From assembly GCA_964550345.1 (NCBI GenBank), contig CAZJYZ010000006.1, positions 28,350-92,349 of the forward strand: 64,000 nt of DNA, written 5' to 3'. Source of the stretch: JAAEUB01 sp964550345. GTDB lineage: Bacteria; Pseudomonadota; Alphaproteobacteria; Rhodobacterales; Rhodobacteraceae. The translations under genes and the position numbers were made by a program. Shown here one piece after another: positions 8,683 to 17,081 of the stretch. The notes beneath the pieces are model-generated. The model saw only the letters and a list, made by a program, of their open reading frames with translations. It was not told where the DNA came from and did no database searches. The stretch's first letter is position 1, and each line of letters starts with the position of its first letter.

Positions 8683-8826
8683 TCAGGGCCGCAAGCGGTT
8701 CGGGGTCAGCCATTCCGGCCAACCGAAAAGCTGCTCGAACCCGTAAAGAATAAGACAAAACCCGATCACGCCGAAAACCACCATCACCCGGCGGGCTGAT
8801 GGTGGTTTTCGCGCCCACCGGGACAT
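8683..8826 (-). CDS. 47-aa membrane protein of unknown function
   Basis: A short frame reads MSRWARKPPSARRVMVV, then a hydrophobic segment (FGVIGFCLILYGFEQLF) and an ending GWPEWLTPNRLRP. The pattern of a basic KPP-ARR head, one transmembrane helix and a W-P-x-W-L-T tail resembles tiny conserved proteins of this group, which is why I call it. There is no strong ribosome site. Its N-terminal codons overlap a 15-bp perfect hairpin (8772-8811), so the region may act both as gene and as terminator. Confidence 0.6.
   Translation of the reverse strand: MSRWARKPPSARRVMVVFGVIGFCLILYGFEQLFGWPEWLTPNRLRP
8772..8811. terminator. Bidirectional terminator-like hairpin
   Basis: CGAAAACCACCATCA and TGATGGTGGTTTTCG are perfect inverted repeats (15 bp) around a 10-nt loop. 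Each arm ends in TTTT on its own strand. It lies between the convergent LysR gene and the outer-membrane protein gene, where a two-way terminator is expected, but it overlaps the 47-aa frame. Confidence 0.55.
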
Positions 8827-8885
8827 GCGCAGAAATTGACGCGGAGATAGGATGGGTTTCGCTCCTGCTCAGTTCACGCCAATAT

Positions 8886-9901
8886 TCAGAAATTGGTGCC
8901 GATTGACAATTCCAGTAAGGGGTTGCTGCCCCCAAGGGTTCCCGACACGTTGGCATCAACAAATACCGTATCCGTAGGTTTGAAAGTAACACCTGCGCCC
9001 ACAATAGGATCGCCGCCGAAAGACGTGGACCAAATGGCGAATGCGTCCAGGGCCCAGTTATCACTCAGCGCGTAGTCGCCGTAAGCGGTGACGACGGAAT
9101 CCCCGATAAATGTGTCGCCGCCACTAAGTTTTACACCTGCATTCCAATTGTCACCGCCGCCTTCAAGCCCGGCATTGTAGGAACGGACTTCATTCACACC
9201 ATCCGTGGCATATTCAAAGGACCCGAACAAAGCCATGGTGTAAAAACTGCTGATCGCAGCAATCTGGTGGCGAAACGCCAGTGCGACCACGTCAATATTA
9301 TTGCCAAATTCATTTATCCGGTGATACGAGGCCCCGACTTTGGTTTCCCCAAAGGAACCGTCCCAGCGGACACCATAGGGTATTAAGTTGGGATTGGTTA
9401 AATATGCCGCTGCGAAAACAGACCCAAAGGCAAGTCCGAAAACGAATCCTTCAAGGCTGGCACTACCCAATGTGTTGGCAGGCAAATATCCATAGTCGAC
9501 TACCGAGCGTGGCGCGCCGATTGAAAACTGGCCAAGCGAACTGCTCAGCCCGGCGCCGACAACAAGTGCAGGGTAAAATGCATAGAGTGTGGTTGTGCCA
9601 AGCAGGTGCACATCGACGCCTAGGCTGAACCCTAATGCGGTTGAACTGACAGCAGCAGGCACAAATCCCATATTGAGGCTGGTTGCCCCAAAAGTTTCGT
9701 TGGTAAAGCCGCCTGTCGCATAGCTCAGAGCGGCGTAGCCGGTCAGATAAAAAGTGCTGCTGGACGCAGAAAATGCATCAGCAACGGGCGCTGTCTGAGC
9801 TGACAGGCTGCTAGCGCCTAAGATTGCACTCGTGCCTAATATTGTACTCGTCTCGTGCCTAATATTGTACTCGTAACGATTCCTTTTGTTAGATTTTTCA
9901 T
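8886..9901 (-). pseudogene. Outer-membrane beta-barrel protein, frameshifted by a tandem duplication
   Basis: The natural start is the ATG at 9901 (MKNLTKGIVTSTILG), preceded by GGGGGA. After 15 codons the frame runs into a 23-bp direct duplication (9829-9851 and 9852-9874) that shifts it and ends it at a TAG. With one copy removed, the frame continues through a signal peptide (SAILGASSLSAQTAPVADAF) into a long barrel-like sequence ending in a C-terminal phenylalanine (ELSIGTNF), typical of BAM substrates. The uninterrupted part after the first internal methionine is 261 codons (8886-9671). It is called a pseudogene or switched-off state; a single-copy form would be intact. Confidence 0.7.
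9829..9874. repeat. 23-bp perfect tandem duplication
   Basis: Two identical 23-bp units, starting CTCGTGCCTAATATTG on the plus strand, lie head to tail at 9829-9851 and 9852-9874. Because 23 is not a multiple of three, gain of the copy breaks the outer-membrane protein frame and loss would restore it. Confidence 0.95.
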
Positions 9902-9996
9902 GGTTGATTCCCCCAAATCAGTGATGCTTGGAAAAATCCAATCATCACTTGACCTAAGGTAAACCTGTCAGGGTGGTTGGCAAAGGGGTCGGCTCA

Positions 9997-10020
9997 AATA
10001 AACCCCGATTGGGGCTTATT
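9997..10020 (-). terminator. Hairpin after hpt
   Basis: AATAAACCCC and GGGGCTTATT pair around GATT just past the hpt stop. On the minus strand the stem ends in an AT-rich side (TTTATTT), fitting a weak intrinsic terminator. Confidence 0.5.
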
Positions 10021-10022
10021 GA

Positions 10023-10565
10023 TCACGTCTCGGTAAAACGTACCTTGCCAATATAGGAAAGGTTTCGGTTTCTCTGTGCGAAATCAATGCCATACCCGAC
10101 AACAAATTCATCCGGTATTTCAAACCCGGTCCAGTCGGCTTTTATATCCACCTCACGCCGGGACGGTTTGTCTAAAAGCGCAATGGTTTTGAGCTTGCGC
10201 GGTGATTTGGCGTTGAGAATTTTAACCACATGTTTCAGGGTAAAGCCGGTATCGACGATATCCTCGACCAGCAATACGTCCCGTTTCCAGATCTCGCCGC
10301 GCATATCTTTGAGGATACGCACCTCACGGCTTGATTCCATCTGGTTGCCGTAAGATGAGGCCTCGATGAAGTCGACCTCGACAGGCAGGTCCAGCTCGCG
10401 CACAAGGTCGGCGATAAAAACGAACGAGCCGCGCAATAGGCCGACAACAACCAGCTTGTCAGTGCCCTCAAACTCATCATGAATTTCGCGGGCAAGATCC
10501 TCGACCCTTGCAGCAATTGTCTTGGCCGAGATCATCTCATCAATCACATATGGTCGCTTTGGCAT
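10023..10565 (-). CDS. hpt: Hypoxanthine phosphoribosyltransferase
   Basis: A purine salvage enzyme that joins hypoxanthine or guanine to PRPP. The PRPP-binding motif VLLVEDIVDTG is at about 98-108, and the 180-residue length fits the short bacterial form. I chose the ATG at 10565 (MPKRPYVIDEMI) because AAGGGGG precedes it by 5 bp and the family begins there; a longer frame to 10643 lacks support. It is divergent from the RatA-like gene with 68 bp between, sharing the promoter region. Confidence 0.93.
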   Translation of the reverse strand: MPKRPYVIDEMISAKTIAARVEDLAREIHDEFEGTDKLVVVGLLRGSFVFIADLVRELDLPVEVDFIEASSYGNQMESSREVRILKDMRGEIWKRDVLLVEDIVDTGFTLKHVVKILNAKSPRKLKTIALLDKPSRREVDIKADWTGFEIPDEFVVGYGIDFAQRNRNLSYIGKVRFTET

Positions 10566-10633
10566 AATGCCCCCTTGATTTCCCTCGCGTACAATATGAC
10601 ATGTGGGGCCTGAGTTGCGAGCGGAAAAAGCAG

Positions 10634-11089
10634 ATGCCGACACATTCCGAAAAACGGGTGCTCCCTTACACGGCCGACCAGATATATGAACTGGTGGCGG
10701 ACGTGCTGCGTTACCCTGAGTTTTTGCCGTGGACAGCCGCCGCGCGCATCCGGTCGCGCAAAGACCTGCCTGACGGACGGGTGGAGCTGATGGCCGATCT
10801 GGTAATCTCGTTCAAAGTCTTTCGCGAACGTTTCACCAGCCGCGCCATACTGGATGAAGCCAATCGCCGGATTGATACATCCTATCTGGATGGACCGTTC
10901 AAACATATGAACTCGTTCTGGCAGATAAATGAACATCCGGACGGATGTGCGGTTGAATTCTATGTGGATTTTGAGTTCCGCAATGCGGTGCTGCAAAAGC
11001 TTATTGGGGTTGTGTTTAATCAGGCGATGGAGCGCGTCGTGCAGGCATTTGACGCGCGTGCGGCCGAACTTTACGGATCAAAAGGCTAG
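10634..11089 (+). CDS. RatA/Coq10-like START-domain protein
   Basis: A 151-residue polyketide cyclase/START-fold protein with the family opening MPTHSEKRVLPYTADQIYELVADVLRYPEFLPW split over residues 1-33. In bacteria this family is called RatA or ubiquinone-binding Coq10 homologue; chaperoning of ubiquinone is the more likely role in an alphaproteobacterium. The start at 10634 was preferred to the upstream ATG at 10601 because homologues begin with MPTH. No partner gene is adjacent. Confidence 0.85.
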   Translation: MPTHSEKRVLPYTADQIYELVADVLRYPEFLPWTAAARIRSRKDLPDGRVELMADLVISFKVFRERFTSRAILDEANRRIDTSYLDGPFKHMNSFWQINEHPDGCAVEFYVDFEFRNAVLQKLIGVVFNQAMERVVQAFDARAAELYGSKG

Positions 11090-11120
11090 AAACGCCGAAA
11101 ATTTTTCGGCCAAGAATCTG

Positions 11121-12077
11121 TTACGTCTGATTTGCCAGAGGGTGTTTTGTCAGGACCAGCTCTTTGAGTCGCTCATCCAGCACATGCGTGTAAATCTCGG
11201 TTGTCGAAATATCCGCATGTCCCAGCAACGTTTGAATGGCGCGCAGGTCAGCGCCGTGCGCCAGCAGATGGGTGGCAAATGCATGGCGCAGCCGGTGCGG
11301 CGTAACCTTATCCGGGGGAATTCCGGCCTGTAGCGCCAGTTCCTTGATCAGCCCGTAAAACCGGTGCCGGGTCAGATGGCCGACCTTGGCGCGCGAAGGG
11401 AACAAAAAGCCCGACGCTTTGGCACCTGCTGCCACGCTCTTTTCTTCGGCTTCGTCCCGTTTTATCAGCCATGATGCCAATGCCGTACGCGCCACGCCAG
11501 TCAGCGGCACAAGCCGTTCCTTGCCGCCCTTGCCGCGCACCAGCAAAAGCTGGGGGTCACCCCGTGCGGCGGCGACAGGCAAGGACACCAATTCGCTTAC
11601 CCGCATCCCCGTTGCATAGGCCAGTTCCAACAGGCAGGTATTTCTGGTGCGATCCGCCATATTGCGTCCACTATCACGAGCCGCCTGCAACAGCGCATCA
11701 ACTTCGGCCTCGCCCAGTATCTTGGGCAATTTTTTAGACCGCCCCGGTCCGCTAATTTCGATCGCCGGGTTGTCCTGGCGCACACCTTCCTCGCAGGCGA
11801 ACCTGAAAATCTGTTTCAGTGACGAAAGGCGGCGGGCGCGGGTTGAAGCAGCCAGCCCCGCAGCCTCGCAGGAGATCAGGTAGTTTTCCACGTCCGCACG
11901 GGTGCAATTGTGGAAACCTGTGCCCTTGCGGGCGGCCCAGTGCAGAAAATCACTGAGGTCGCGGCCATAGGACAAAAGTGTATTTTCTGCCGCGTCCAGT
12001 TCAGCCGCGCGCGCCTCAAGAAAGACCGAGATCAGGCGCAGGTCGCCTTCCGGCAGGGGCTGCGGGTTCGCACTCAT
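11121..12077 (-). CDS. xerD: Tyrosine recombinase XerD
   Basis: A 318-residue site-specific recombinase for resolving chromosome dimers at dif. It has the N-terminal SAM-like core-binding domain (about 10-105) and the catalytic set R159 (ATGMRVSEL), a lysine near 183 (RGKGGKE), H261/R264 (HRLRH), H287 (LLGHADI) and Y296 (TEIYTHV). The length and lack of element context favour the housekeeping XerD over a mobile integrase; XerC is the alternative. Its start overlaps the stop of the upstream secreted-protein gene by 4 bp. Confidence 0.9.
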   Translation of the reverse strand: MSANPQPLPEGDLRLISVFLEARAAELDAAENTLLSYGRDLSDFLHWAARKGTGFHNCTRADVENYLISCEAAGLAASTRARRLSSLKQIFRFACEEGVRQDNPAIEISGPGRSKKLPKILGEAEVDALLQAARDSGRNMADRTRNTCLLELAYATGMRVSELVSLPVAAARGDPQLLLVRGKGGKERLVPLTGVARTALASWLIKRDEAEEKSVAAGAKASGFLFPSRAKVGHLTRHRFYGLIKELALQAGIPPDKVTPHRLRHAFATHLLAHGADLRAIQTLLGHADISTTEIYTHVLDERLKELVLTKHPLANQT

Positions 12078-13663
12078 CCGCGGCGCTCCAGCATCAGGTA
12101 TTCCAATGCTGCCCGGCGCGCGGTGTTTTCCAGTCCGACCCAGCGAAACAGGGCAAGTGCGTCGGATATTTCATCCAGATCGCCCCGTGTGCCACCGGTA
12201 AACAGTGCCATCGCCCGCAAAATTGCCTCGCCCAGCCGCGCGTCATCCAAGAGCGAGGCAAGACGTGCGGGTGGGGCATCGGCGGCAAAGCCGGCCAAAA
12301 CCGCCTGCTCGCGGGCCTTTGTGCTGGAAATACCAGCCGTCTGGCCGCGGGCCACGGCAAGCATAAGTTCAAAGTCAGTGATGGAATTTGGATCCAGAGA
12401 CGCAGAATTTGCGACTGTTTCGTATTCATCCGACAAAAGGCCAAGTGTCAGGGCAATGGCACGGGCTGATCCGGTTAGCTCCAGCTCGGCCAGAACACGG
12501 CCAAAAACCTGTGCAAAGGGCACTTCCAACTCGGCTTGCTGCACGCTTTTCCAGGCATCAGGCAGGGCGGCATTCACTGCGGTCAGATCATTGGCCTTCA
12601 ATGCGTTGTCCAGTGCCTGAATTGCCGCCACCCTTTGCCAGACACCGCCAGAAGCCGCCGGGCGCCGTTCCGTATAAAGGCCCAGTAGCTGGTTTTCACG
12701 TACCGCCCCGGTTCGCGCCAGACGTTCACCGGCTTCAAGGCGCGCTTTCCAACCGATATTGGCACGCAGGTCCGATTGGGCAAAGGCCAGCGGCAGGGTG
12801 TTGGTTGCGATTGGTTCGCCGATTGCCTCAAACAAGCGGAAAGTCAGCGGAGTAGGCTGGCTGGGGCGCGGTAGAGGGGGTTCGCCTTCAAACAGGTCCG
12901 GATCGAGGAAGCGTGCGAGCAAAGCATCTTCCTCTTGCGTGATAAAGCCAAGCGCGCGCCCTGTGCCAAGGGTCAGCACCGCCGCATTCCAGTCGCCGCC
13001 GCGCGCCAGGCAGAAAATCCGCGCGGTGAAGGTCGGTGACAGGGCCGGGGTGGCGCGCATGATGGCACAAAGTTCATCCTCGTTGCCGAGCAACAGGGCC
13101 ACATCGAACCAACGGCGGAATATCTCGGGGTTTTCCGGACCAGCACGGGCCAGCAGCGCATCCGCCTGTTCCAGTGCGCCAAGCTCAAGCAGCTTGTCCA
13201 CACGAGCAAGGAACACGTCATAGCCATTTGCATCAGCGCTCTGCGCCGGATTCAGCTCAGCCAGTAGGAGCGTGTATAACAGCTCCTGCAAGGCTGGCAG
13301 CATATCGGCGCGCTCGGCACGGATATGGTGCACCAAATCCTCAGGCCGTGCATCGCCCCAGAGATCTGAAGGTAAACCAGATACTGCTGCAGGCAGTATG
13401 CCCACCGCATCGGGCAACGGGCGGTCCAGCGCGGTTACCGTAACATTCGTGAGCGAAGCCCCACTGGTAACGTCTGGTTCATTAACAACCGGGCCAAGTG
13501 GCCCCAGAGCCGCTGCGGGTGGGGTCGCGACCGAGTTTGACAGCCAGTCAATTGCCGATAACGGCGCGCCTTCGGGATTTGGTCCAAGGTCCTGTTGTGC
13601 CAGTGCCGAGGCTGCAAAAAGAACCAGGCCCGCAACCGCGCCAATGCCGGATTTAATCCGCAT
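12074..13663 (-). CDS. Secreted 529-aa protein of unknown function
   Basis: It has a Sec signal peptide (MRIKSGIGAVAGLVLFAASALA-QQ). The mature part is alanine- and leucine-rich with helical, repeat-like stretches resembling tetratricopeptide-type solenoids (for example LEQADALLARAGPENPEIFRR, split as LEQADALLARAG and PENPEIFRR). I recognise no catalytic motif. It lies between a 45-aa membrane protein gene (11-bp overlap) and xerD (4-bp overlap), a tightly coupled three-gene unit. The periplasmic location and coupling to XerD are unexplained. Confidence 0.8.
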   Translation of the reverse strand: MRIKSGIGAVAGLVLFAASALAQQDLGPNPEGAPLSAIDWLSNSVATPPAAALGPLGPVVNEPDVTSGASLTNVTVTALDRPLPDAVGILPAAVSGLPSDLWGDARPEDLVHHIRAERADMLPALQELLYTLLLAELNPAQSADANGYDVFLARVDKLLELGALEQADALLARAGPENPEIFRRWFDVALLLGNEDELCAIMRATPALSPTFTARIFCLARGGDWNAAVLTLGTGRALGFITQEEDALLARFLDPDLFEGEPPLPRPSQPTPLTFRLFEAIGEPIATNTLPLAFAQSDLRANIGWKARLEAGERLARTGAVRENQLLGLYTERRPAASGGVWQRVAAIQALDNALKANDLTAVNAALPDAWKSVQQAELEVPFAQVFGRVLAELELTGSARAIALTLGLLSDEYETVANSASLDPNSITDFELMLAVARGQTAGISSTKAREQAVLAGFAADAPPARLASLLDDARLGEAILRAMALFTGGTRGDLDEISDALALFRWVGLENTARRAALEYLMLERRG

Positions 13664-13790
13664 CCAGCGTCACCGTCAGATTGTTATCGGTGGTTTCAGG
13701 CGAAAGATCCCCCAGATAGGCATAGCCGGCCAAGCCAATAACTGCCAAAATACCTAAAAAAAACAGAAGCTTCACCAAAACTCGTATCAT
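13653..13790 (-). CDS. 45-aa membrane protein of unknown function
   Basis: The frame reads MIRVLVKLLFFLGILAVIGL, then AGYAYLGDLSPE and a polar tail ending in TLDAD. It has a basic start, one transmembrane helix and an AYLGDL-P motif followed by an acidic tail, which resembles small conserved proteins of the Roseobacter group. Its stop lies inside the start of the 529-aa protein gene, so the two are translationally coupled. Function unknown. Confidence 0.7.
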   Translation of the reverse strand: MIRVLVKLLFFLGILAVIGLAGYAYLGDLSPETTDNNLTVTLDAD

Positions 13791-13906
13791 GTTTACTGCC
13801 CTATATTACATCTTCGCCTTATGCTTAGGAGTTTTATATATGGTAATTCGCGCAAGATCACGCCATTGAAGGGGTGAAAGTTTAATTTGGGCAGGGCGAC
13901 GCCGGT

Positions 13907-14455
13907 TTGGCATATCTGGTGAAAAAAACCATTGTTCTCGTCGGCATGATGGGGGCGGGCAAAACCGCCGTTGGGCAGGCTCTGGCGCGTGCGCTTGATG
14001 TGCCGTTTCTGGATTCCGACGAAGAAATCAAACAGGCCGTAAACATGGAAATTGCGGATATTTTTGCCCGCGATGGCGAGGCATTTTTTCGCGACCGCGA
14101 AGCCGAGGTTATCGCCCGCCTGCTGGAGACCCGGCAATGTGTTCTGTCGACCGGAGGGGGGGCTTTTCTGGCCCGGCGTAACCGCGAGAAAATTTCCAGT
14201 ACCGGTGTGTCTGTTTGGCTGCGCGCTGACCTTGACCTTTTGTGGCAACGGGTGCGCCACAAGAATACAAGACCACTGCTGCGGACTGCCGATCCCTTTG
14301 CCACCCTCAGCCAGATTTATAAGGAGCGGGTTCCGACCTATGCGCAGGCTGATCTGGTGGTGGACGCCAGGCCTGATTATTCCATCGCCACCATGTGCGA
14401 TGTAGTGATCGAAGCATTAAAAACCCGCCCGGATGTTGTTGAGGAGATAAGTTAA
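13907..14455 (+). CDS. aroK: Shikimate kinase
   Basis: Phosphorylates shikimate at O3 in the chorismate pathway. The P-loop GMMGAGKT is near residues 13-20, the shikimate-binding DSDEEIK at about 34-40, and the GGGAF motif near 82-86. The start is uncertain: TTG at 13907 (used here) or GTG at 13919; neither has a good ribosome site. The stop overlaps the aroB start (TAATG), so the two are coupled. Confidence 0.94.
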   Translation: MAYLVKKTIVLVGMMGAGKTAVGQALARALDVPFLDSDEEIKQAVNMEIADIFARDGEAFFRDREAEVIARLLETRQCVLSTGGGAFLARRNREKISSTGVSVWLRADLDLLWQRVRHKNTRPLLRTADPFATLSQIYKERVPTYAQADLVVDARPDYSIATMCDVVIEALKTRPDVVEEIS

Positions 14456-15564
14456 TGCAAACTCTGCGTGTACCTCTCGAAGGCAGAGAATATGACATCC
14501 GGATCGGTTCAAACCTGATCGCTGAGGCCGGGGCGCAGATCGCACCGCTGTTACAGCGCCCCAAAGTGGCGGTCATTACCGAACAGCGCGTGGCGGATCT
14601 GCACCTCGAGGCGTTGCGGGCCGGGCTGGCTACTGGTGGCGTTGAGATGTCGGCCCTGACCATCGCGCCCGGTGAGGGCAGCAAAAGCTGGGCAGGCCTG
14701 AGCCAATGTGTGGAATGGCTTCTGGATCAGAAAGTCGAACGTGGCGACATGGTGGTTGCCTTTGGCGGCGGTGTCATCGGGGACCTTGTGGGCTTTGCTG
14801 CCGCCATCCTGCGCCGCGGGGTGCGGTTTGTTCAGATCCCCACCACATTGTTGGCGCAGGTTGACAGCTCGGTAGGGGGCAAAACAGGTATAAACGCGCC
14901 GCAAGGCAAGAACCTGATCGGCGCTTTTCACCAGCCTTCCCTGGTACTGGCTGATATCGACATCCTTGGAACCCTGACCCCGCGTGATTTCCTTTCGGGC
15001 TACGGCGAAGTTGTCAAATATGGCTGCCTTGGTGACGCGGATTTTTTCGATTGGCTGGAAAAGCATGGCCCCGCCCTGGCCGCAGGTGACAAGGCGTTGC
15101 GCGAAGAGGCCGTGCGCCGCTCGGTCGAAATGAAAGCCGGTATTGTCACCCGGGACGAAAAAGAACATGGCGAGCGGGCTTTGCTGAACCTTGGCCACAC
15201 ATTCGGCCATGCGCTGGAGGCCGCGACCGGTTACAGCGACAGGTTGCTGCATGGGGAAGGCGTGGCGATCGGTTGCGCGCTGGCCTTTGAGACCTCGGCA
15301 AGGCTGGGGCTGATGGCACAGGAAAGTCCGTCGCGCCTGCGCGCCCATCTGGCAGCTATGGGGATGAAAAAGGACCTGTCGGAAATCCCCGGAGACTTAC
15401 CGGATGCGGATGGGCTGATCACCCTGATGGCGCAAGATAAGAAAGTGCAATCGGGAACGTTACATTTTGTGCTGGCGCGCGCCATTGGCGAGGCTTTCGT
15501 GACCAGCGATGTAGATCCGGGTGTGGTGCGGGGGGTGCTGAGTGACGCCCTTTCGGGGCGTTAA
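14455..15564 (+). CDS. aroB: 3-dehydroquinate synthase
   Basis: Converts DAHP to 3-dehydroquinate, the second step of the shikimate pathway. The 369-residue protein shows the NAD-binding VAFGGGVIGDLVGFAA, the substrate loop PTTLLAQVDSSVGGKTGIN and metal ligands in EVVKYG and LNLGHTFGHALE. It overlaps aroK by one base, and a hairpin terminator follows. Confidence 0.97.
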   Translation: MQTLRVPLEGREYDIRIGSNLIAEAGAQIAPLLQRPKVAVITEQRVADLHLEALRAGLATGGVEMSALTIAPGEGSKSWAGLSQCVEWLLDQKVERGDMVVAFGGGVIGDLVGFAAAILRRGVRFVQIPTTLLAQVDSSVGGKTGINAPQGKNLIGAFHQPSLVLADIDILGTLTPRDFLSGYGEVVKYGCLGDADFFDWLEKHGPALAAGDKALREEAVRRSVEMKAGIVTRDEKEHGERALLNLGHTFGHALEAATGYSDRLLHGEGVAIGCALAFETSARLGLMAQESPSRLRAHLAAMGMKKDLSEIPGDLPDADGLITLMAQDKKVQSGTLHFVLARAIGEAFVTSDVDPGVVRGVLSDALSGR

Positions 15565-15570
15565 GACCTA

Positions 15571-15593
15571 AAACGCCCGGCCTAAACCGGGCG
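15571..15593. terminator. Terminator between convergent aroB and ssb
   Basis: CGCCCGG and CCGGGCG pair around CCTAAA (stem at 15574-15580 and 15587-15593). On the minus strand it is followed by TTTTAGGTCTT, so it probably ends the ssb transcript best and may work in both directions. Confidence 0.65.
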
Positions 15594-15641
15594 TCTGATC
15601 AGAAAAATGTGCGCCGCAGGCGCGGGGTTGGGTAGCATCCC

Positions 15642-16130
15642 CTAGAACGGGATCTCGTCATCAAAACCGCCGCCCTGATTACCACCGCCTTGCGCAGGCC
15701 CGGAATCTCCACCGTAACCGCCGCCCTGGTCGCCACCATAAGGTCCGGGCTCGCCACCACCACCGCCGCCGCCGCCTGAGCGGCCATCGAGCATCACCAG
15801 AGTGCTGCCAAAGCCTTGCAATACAACCTCGGTTGAATAGCGGTCAGCGCCTGACTGGTCCTGCCATTTGCGGGTCTGAAGCTGTCCCTCGAGGTAAACC
15901 TTGGAACCTTTACGCAGATATTGTTCGGCCACGCGCACCAGACCCTCCGAGAATATCGCCACCGAATGCCATTCGGTTTTTTCGCGCCGCTCGCCGGTGT
16001 TGCGGTCCTTCCAGGTTTCAGACGTGGCAAGGCGCAGATTGCACACTTTGCCGCCGTTCTGGAATGTGCGCACTTCCGGGTCGCGGCCCAGATTGCCGAT
16101 GAGTATTACCTTGTTTACCGAACCCGCCAT
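15642..16130 (-). CDS. ssb: Single-stranded DNA-binding protein
   Basis: A 162-residue SSB with an N-terminal OB fold (MAGSVNKVILIGNLGRDPEVR), a glycine-rich flexible linker (from about residue 118) and the acidic partner-binding tip DDEIPF at the C-terminus. It coats single-stranded DNA in replication and repair. It is monocistronic and divergent from the lytic transglycosylase gene. Confidence 0.97.
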   Translation of the reverse strand: MAGSVNKVILIGNLGRDPEVRTFQNGGKVCNLRLATSETWKDRNTGERREKTEWHSVAIFSEGLVRVAEQYLRKGSKVYLEGQLQTRKWQDQSGADRYSTEVVLQGFGSTLVMLDGRSGGGGGGGGEPGPYGGDQGGGYGGDSGPAQGGGNQGGGFDDEIPF

Positions 16131-16304
16131 GGGACCTCCTGCCGAATCTTTAAAATTGTAGATATGGTTACATCACTCGACGGCGATGAAGGAAAGGTTA
16201 ATTCCAACATAACCGCGGGGAAAAGTATCGGCGGGAAGGTGCCGGGGGCACTGGTGTAACCCGAACTGGCTGCATATAATCAGTCCGTTGCGAGGGGTAA
16301 AAGC

Positions 16305-16889
16305 ATGATACGTTTTCTGGTTCCGGCACTGATTTTGTCTGTTTTGGCGACGCAGGCAAGTGCGGGCGATCTTTTTTCCACGTCGGGCGGGCAGGCGGTA
16401 TTTACCCAACAACTCAATGTGTTGGATGGTCGTGCGGCCGAGCAATACGCCAATTCCATTCGCCTGCAGCCAAATCCGATCATAATCCCGGGACAGGAAG
16501 TTGCGCCGCCCTATACCGGGTCATATCGAGGGGTCTACTTTGCCATGGCGCAGGAGGCCGCGCGCCAACATGCCATCCCGGAGAACCTGTTTGTGCGTCT
16601 GGTGCAGCAGGAAAGTGGTTGGAAGGCTGACGCGGTCAGCTCGGCCGGGGCGCTGGGATTGGCGCAGTTAATGCCCGATACGGCAACCAGATTGGGCGTT
16701 GACCCAAGTGACCCACGCCAAAACCTTGAAGGTGGGGCGCGGTATCTGCGGATGCAATTTGACCGGTTTCGCTCCTGGCGCCTGGCGCTTGCGGCTTATA
16801 ACGCGGGACCAGAGGTGGTAGAAAGATATGCCGACGTGCCACCGTACAGCGAAACCCAGGGATATGTGCTGGCCATATTGGGAAGCTAA
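16305..16889 (+). CDS. Lytic transglycosylase, SLT domain
   Basis: A 194-residue periplasmic enzyme that cleaves peptidoglycan glycan strands. It has a signal peptide (residues 1-20, ending ASA), a linker, and a C-terminal SLT domain from about residue 85 with catalytic E103 in QQESGW, GALGLAQLMPDTA, and AAYNAGP. It is short relative to Slt70 and resembles single-domain lysozyme-fold LTs. It is not near a secretion or conjugation cluster in this window. Confidence 0.92.
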   Translation: MIRFLVPALILSVLATQASAGDLFSTSGGQAVFTQQLNVLDGRAAEQYANSIRLQPNPIIIPGQEVAPPYTGSYRGVYFAMAQEAARQHAIPENLFVRLVQQESGWKADAVSSAGALGLAQLMPDTATRLGVDPSDPRQNLEGGARYLRMQFDRFRSWRLALAAYNAGPEVVERYADVPPYSETQGYVLAILGS

Positions 16890-16983
16890 TACCCTGATAT
16901 CAACAGGATTTTAGTGAACAGTCGGGGCTCCCGCCAATCGTCAGCCCATCAAAGATGGGCGTTCCTCTTGTTGGGCATGGCTC

Positions 16984-17003
16984 AAAAATTGCGGGCAATT
17001 TTT
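16984..17003. terminator. Bidirectional terminator-like hairpin
   Basis: AAAAATTGC and GCAATTTTT form a 9-bp inverted repeat with a 2-nt centre and T-rich ends on both strands. It lies between the convergent transglycosylase and monooxygenase-fold genes, as part of the repeat-rich intergenic stretch 16890-17081. Confidence 0.55.
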
Positions 17004-17030
17004 TAGCCTGCTGCGCTGCGCGCAGGATTT

Positions 17031-17065
17031 GAGGCCTCCGGCGGGGATATTTGGGATCGATGAAA
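17031..17065 (+). repeat. Roseobacter-type intergenic repeat, copy 1
   Basis: Core GAGGCCTCCGGCGGGGATAT then TTGGGATCGATGAAAG. Related copies occur at 51609-51644, 58767-58800 (opposite strand) and 63481-63515. I know this type of unit from intergenic regions of Rhodobacterales. It has no coding role here. Confidence 0.75.
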
Positions 17066-17081
17066 GGTGTTTGATACGGCG

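Noticed and set aside
9902..10022. Possible extra small gene upstream of the outer-membrane protein
   Set aside because: No frame longer than a few codons with a ribosome site; the region contains only the hpt hairpin.
11121..12077. Tyrosine recombinase as mobile-element integrase
   Set aside because: Its neighbours are host genes, no attachment repeats were seen, and the length and motifs fit XerD.
11910..12620. 236-codon plus-strand frame across xerD and the 529-aa gene
   Set aside because: Serine/arginine-rich shadow of two coupled genes; no homology signal.
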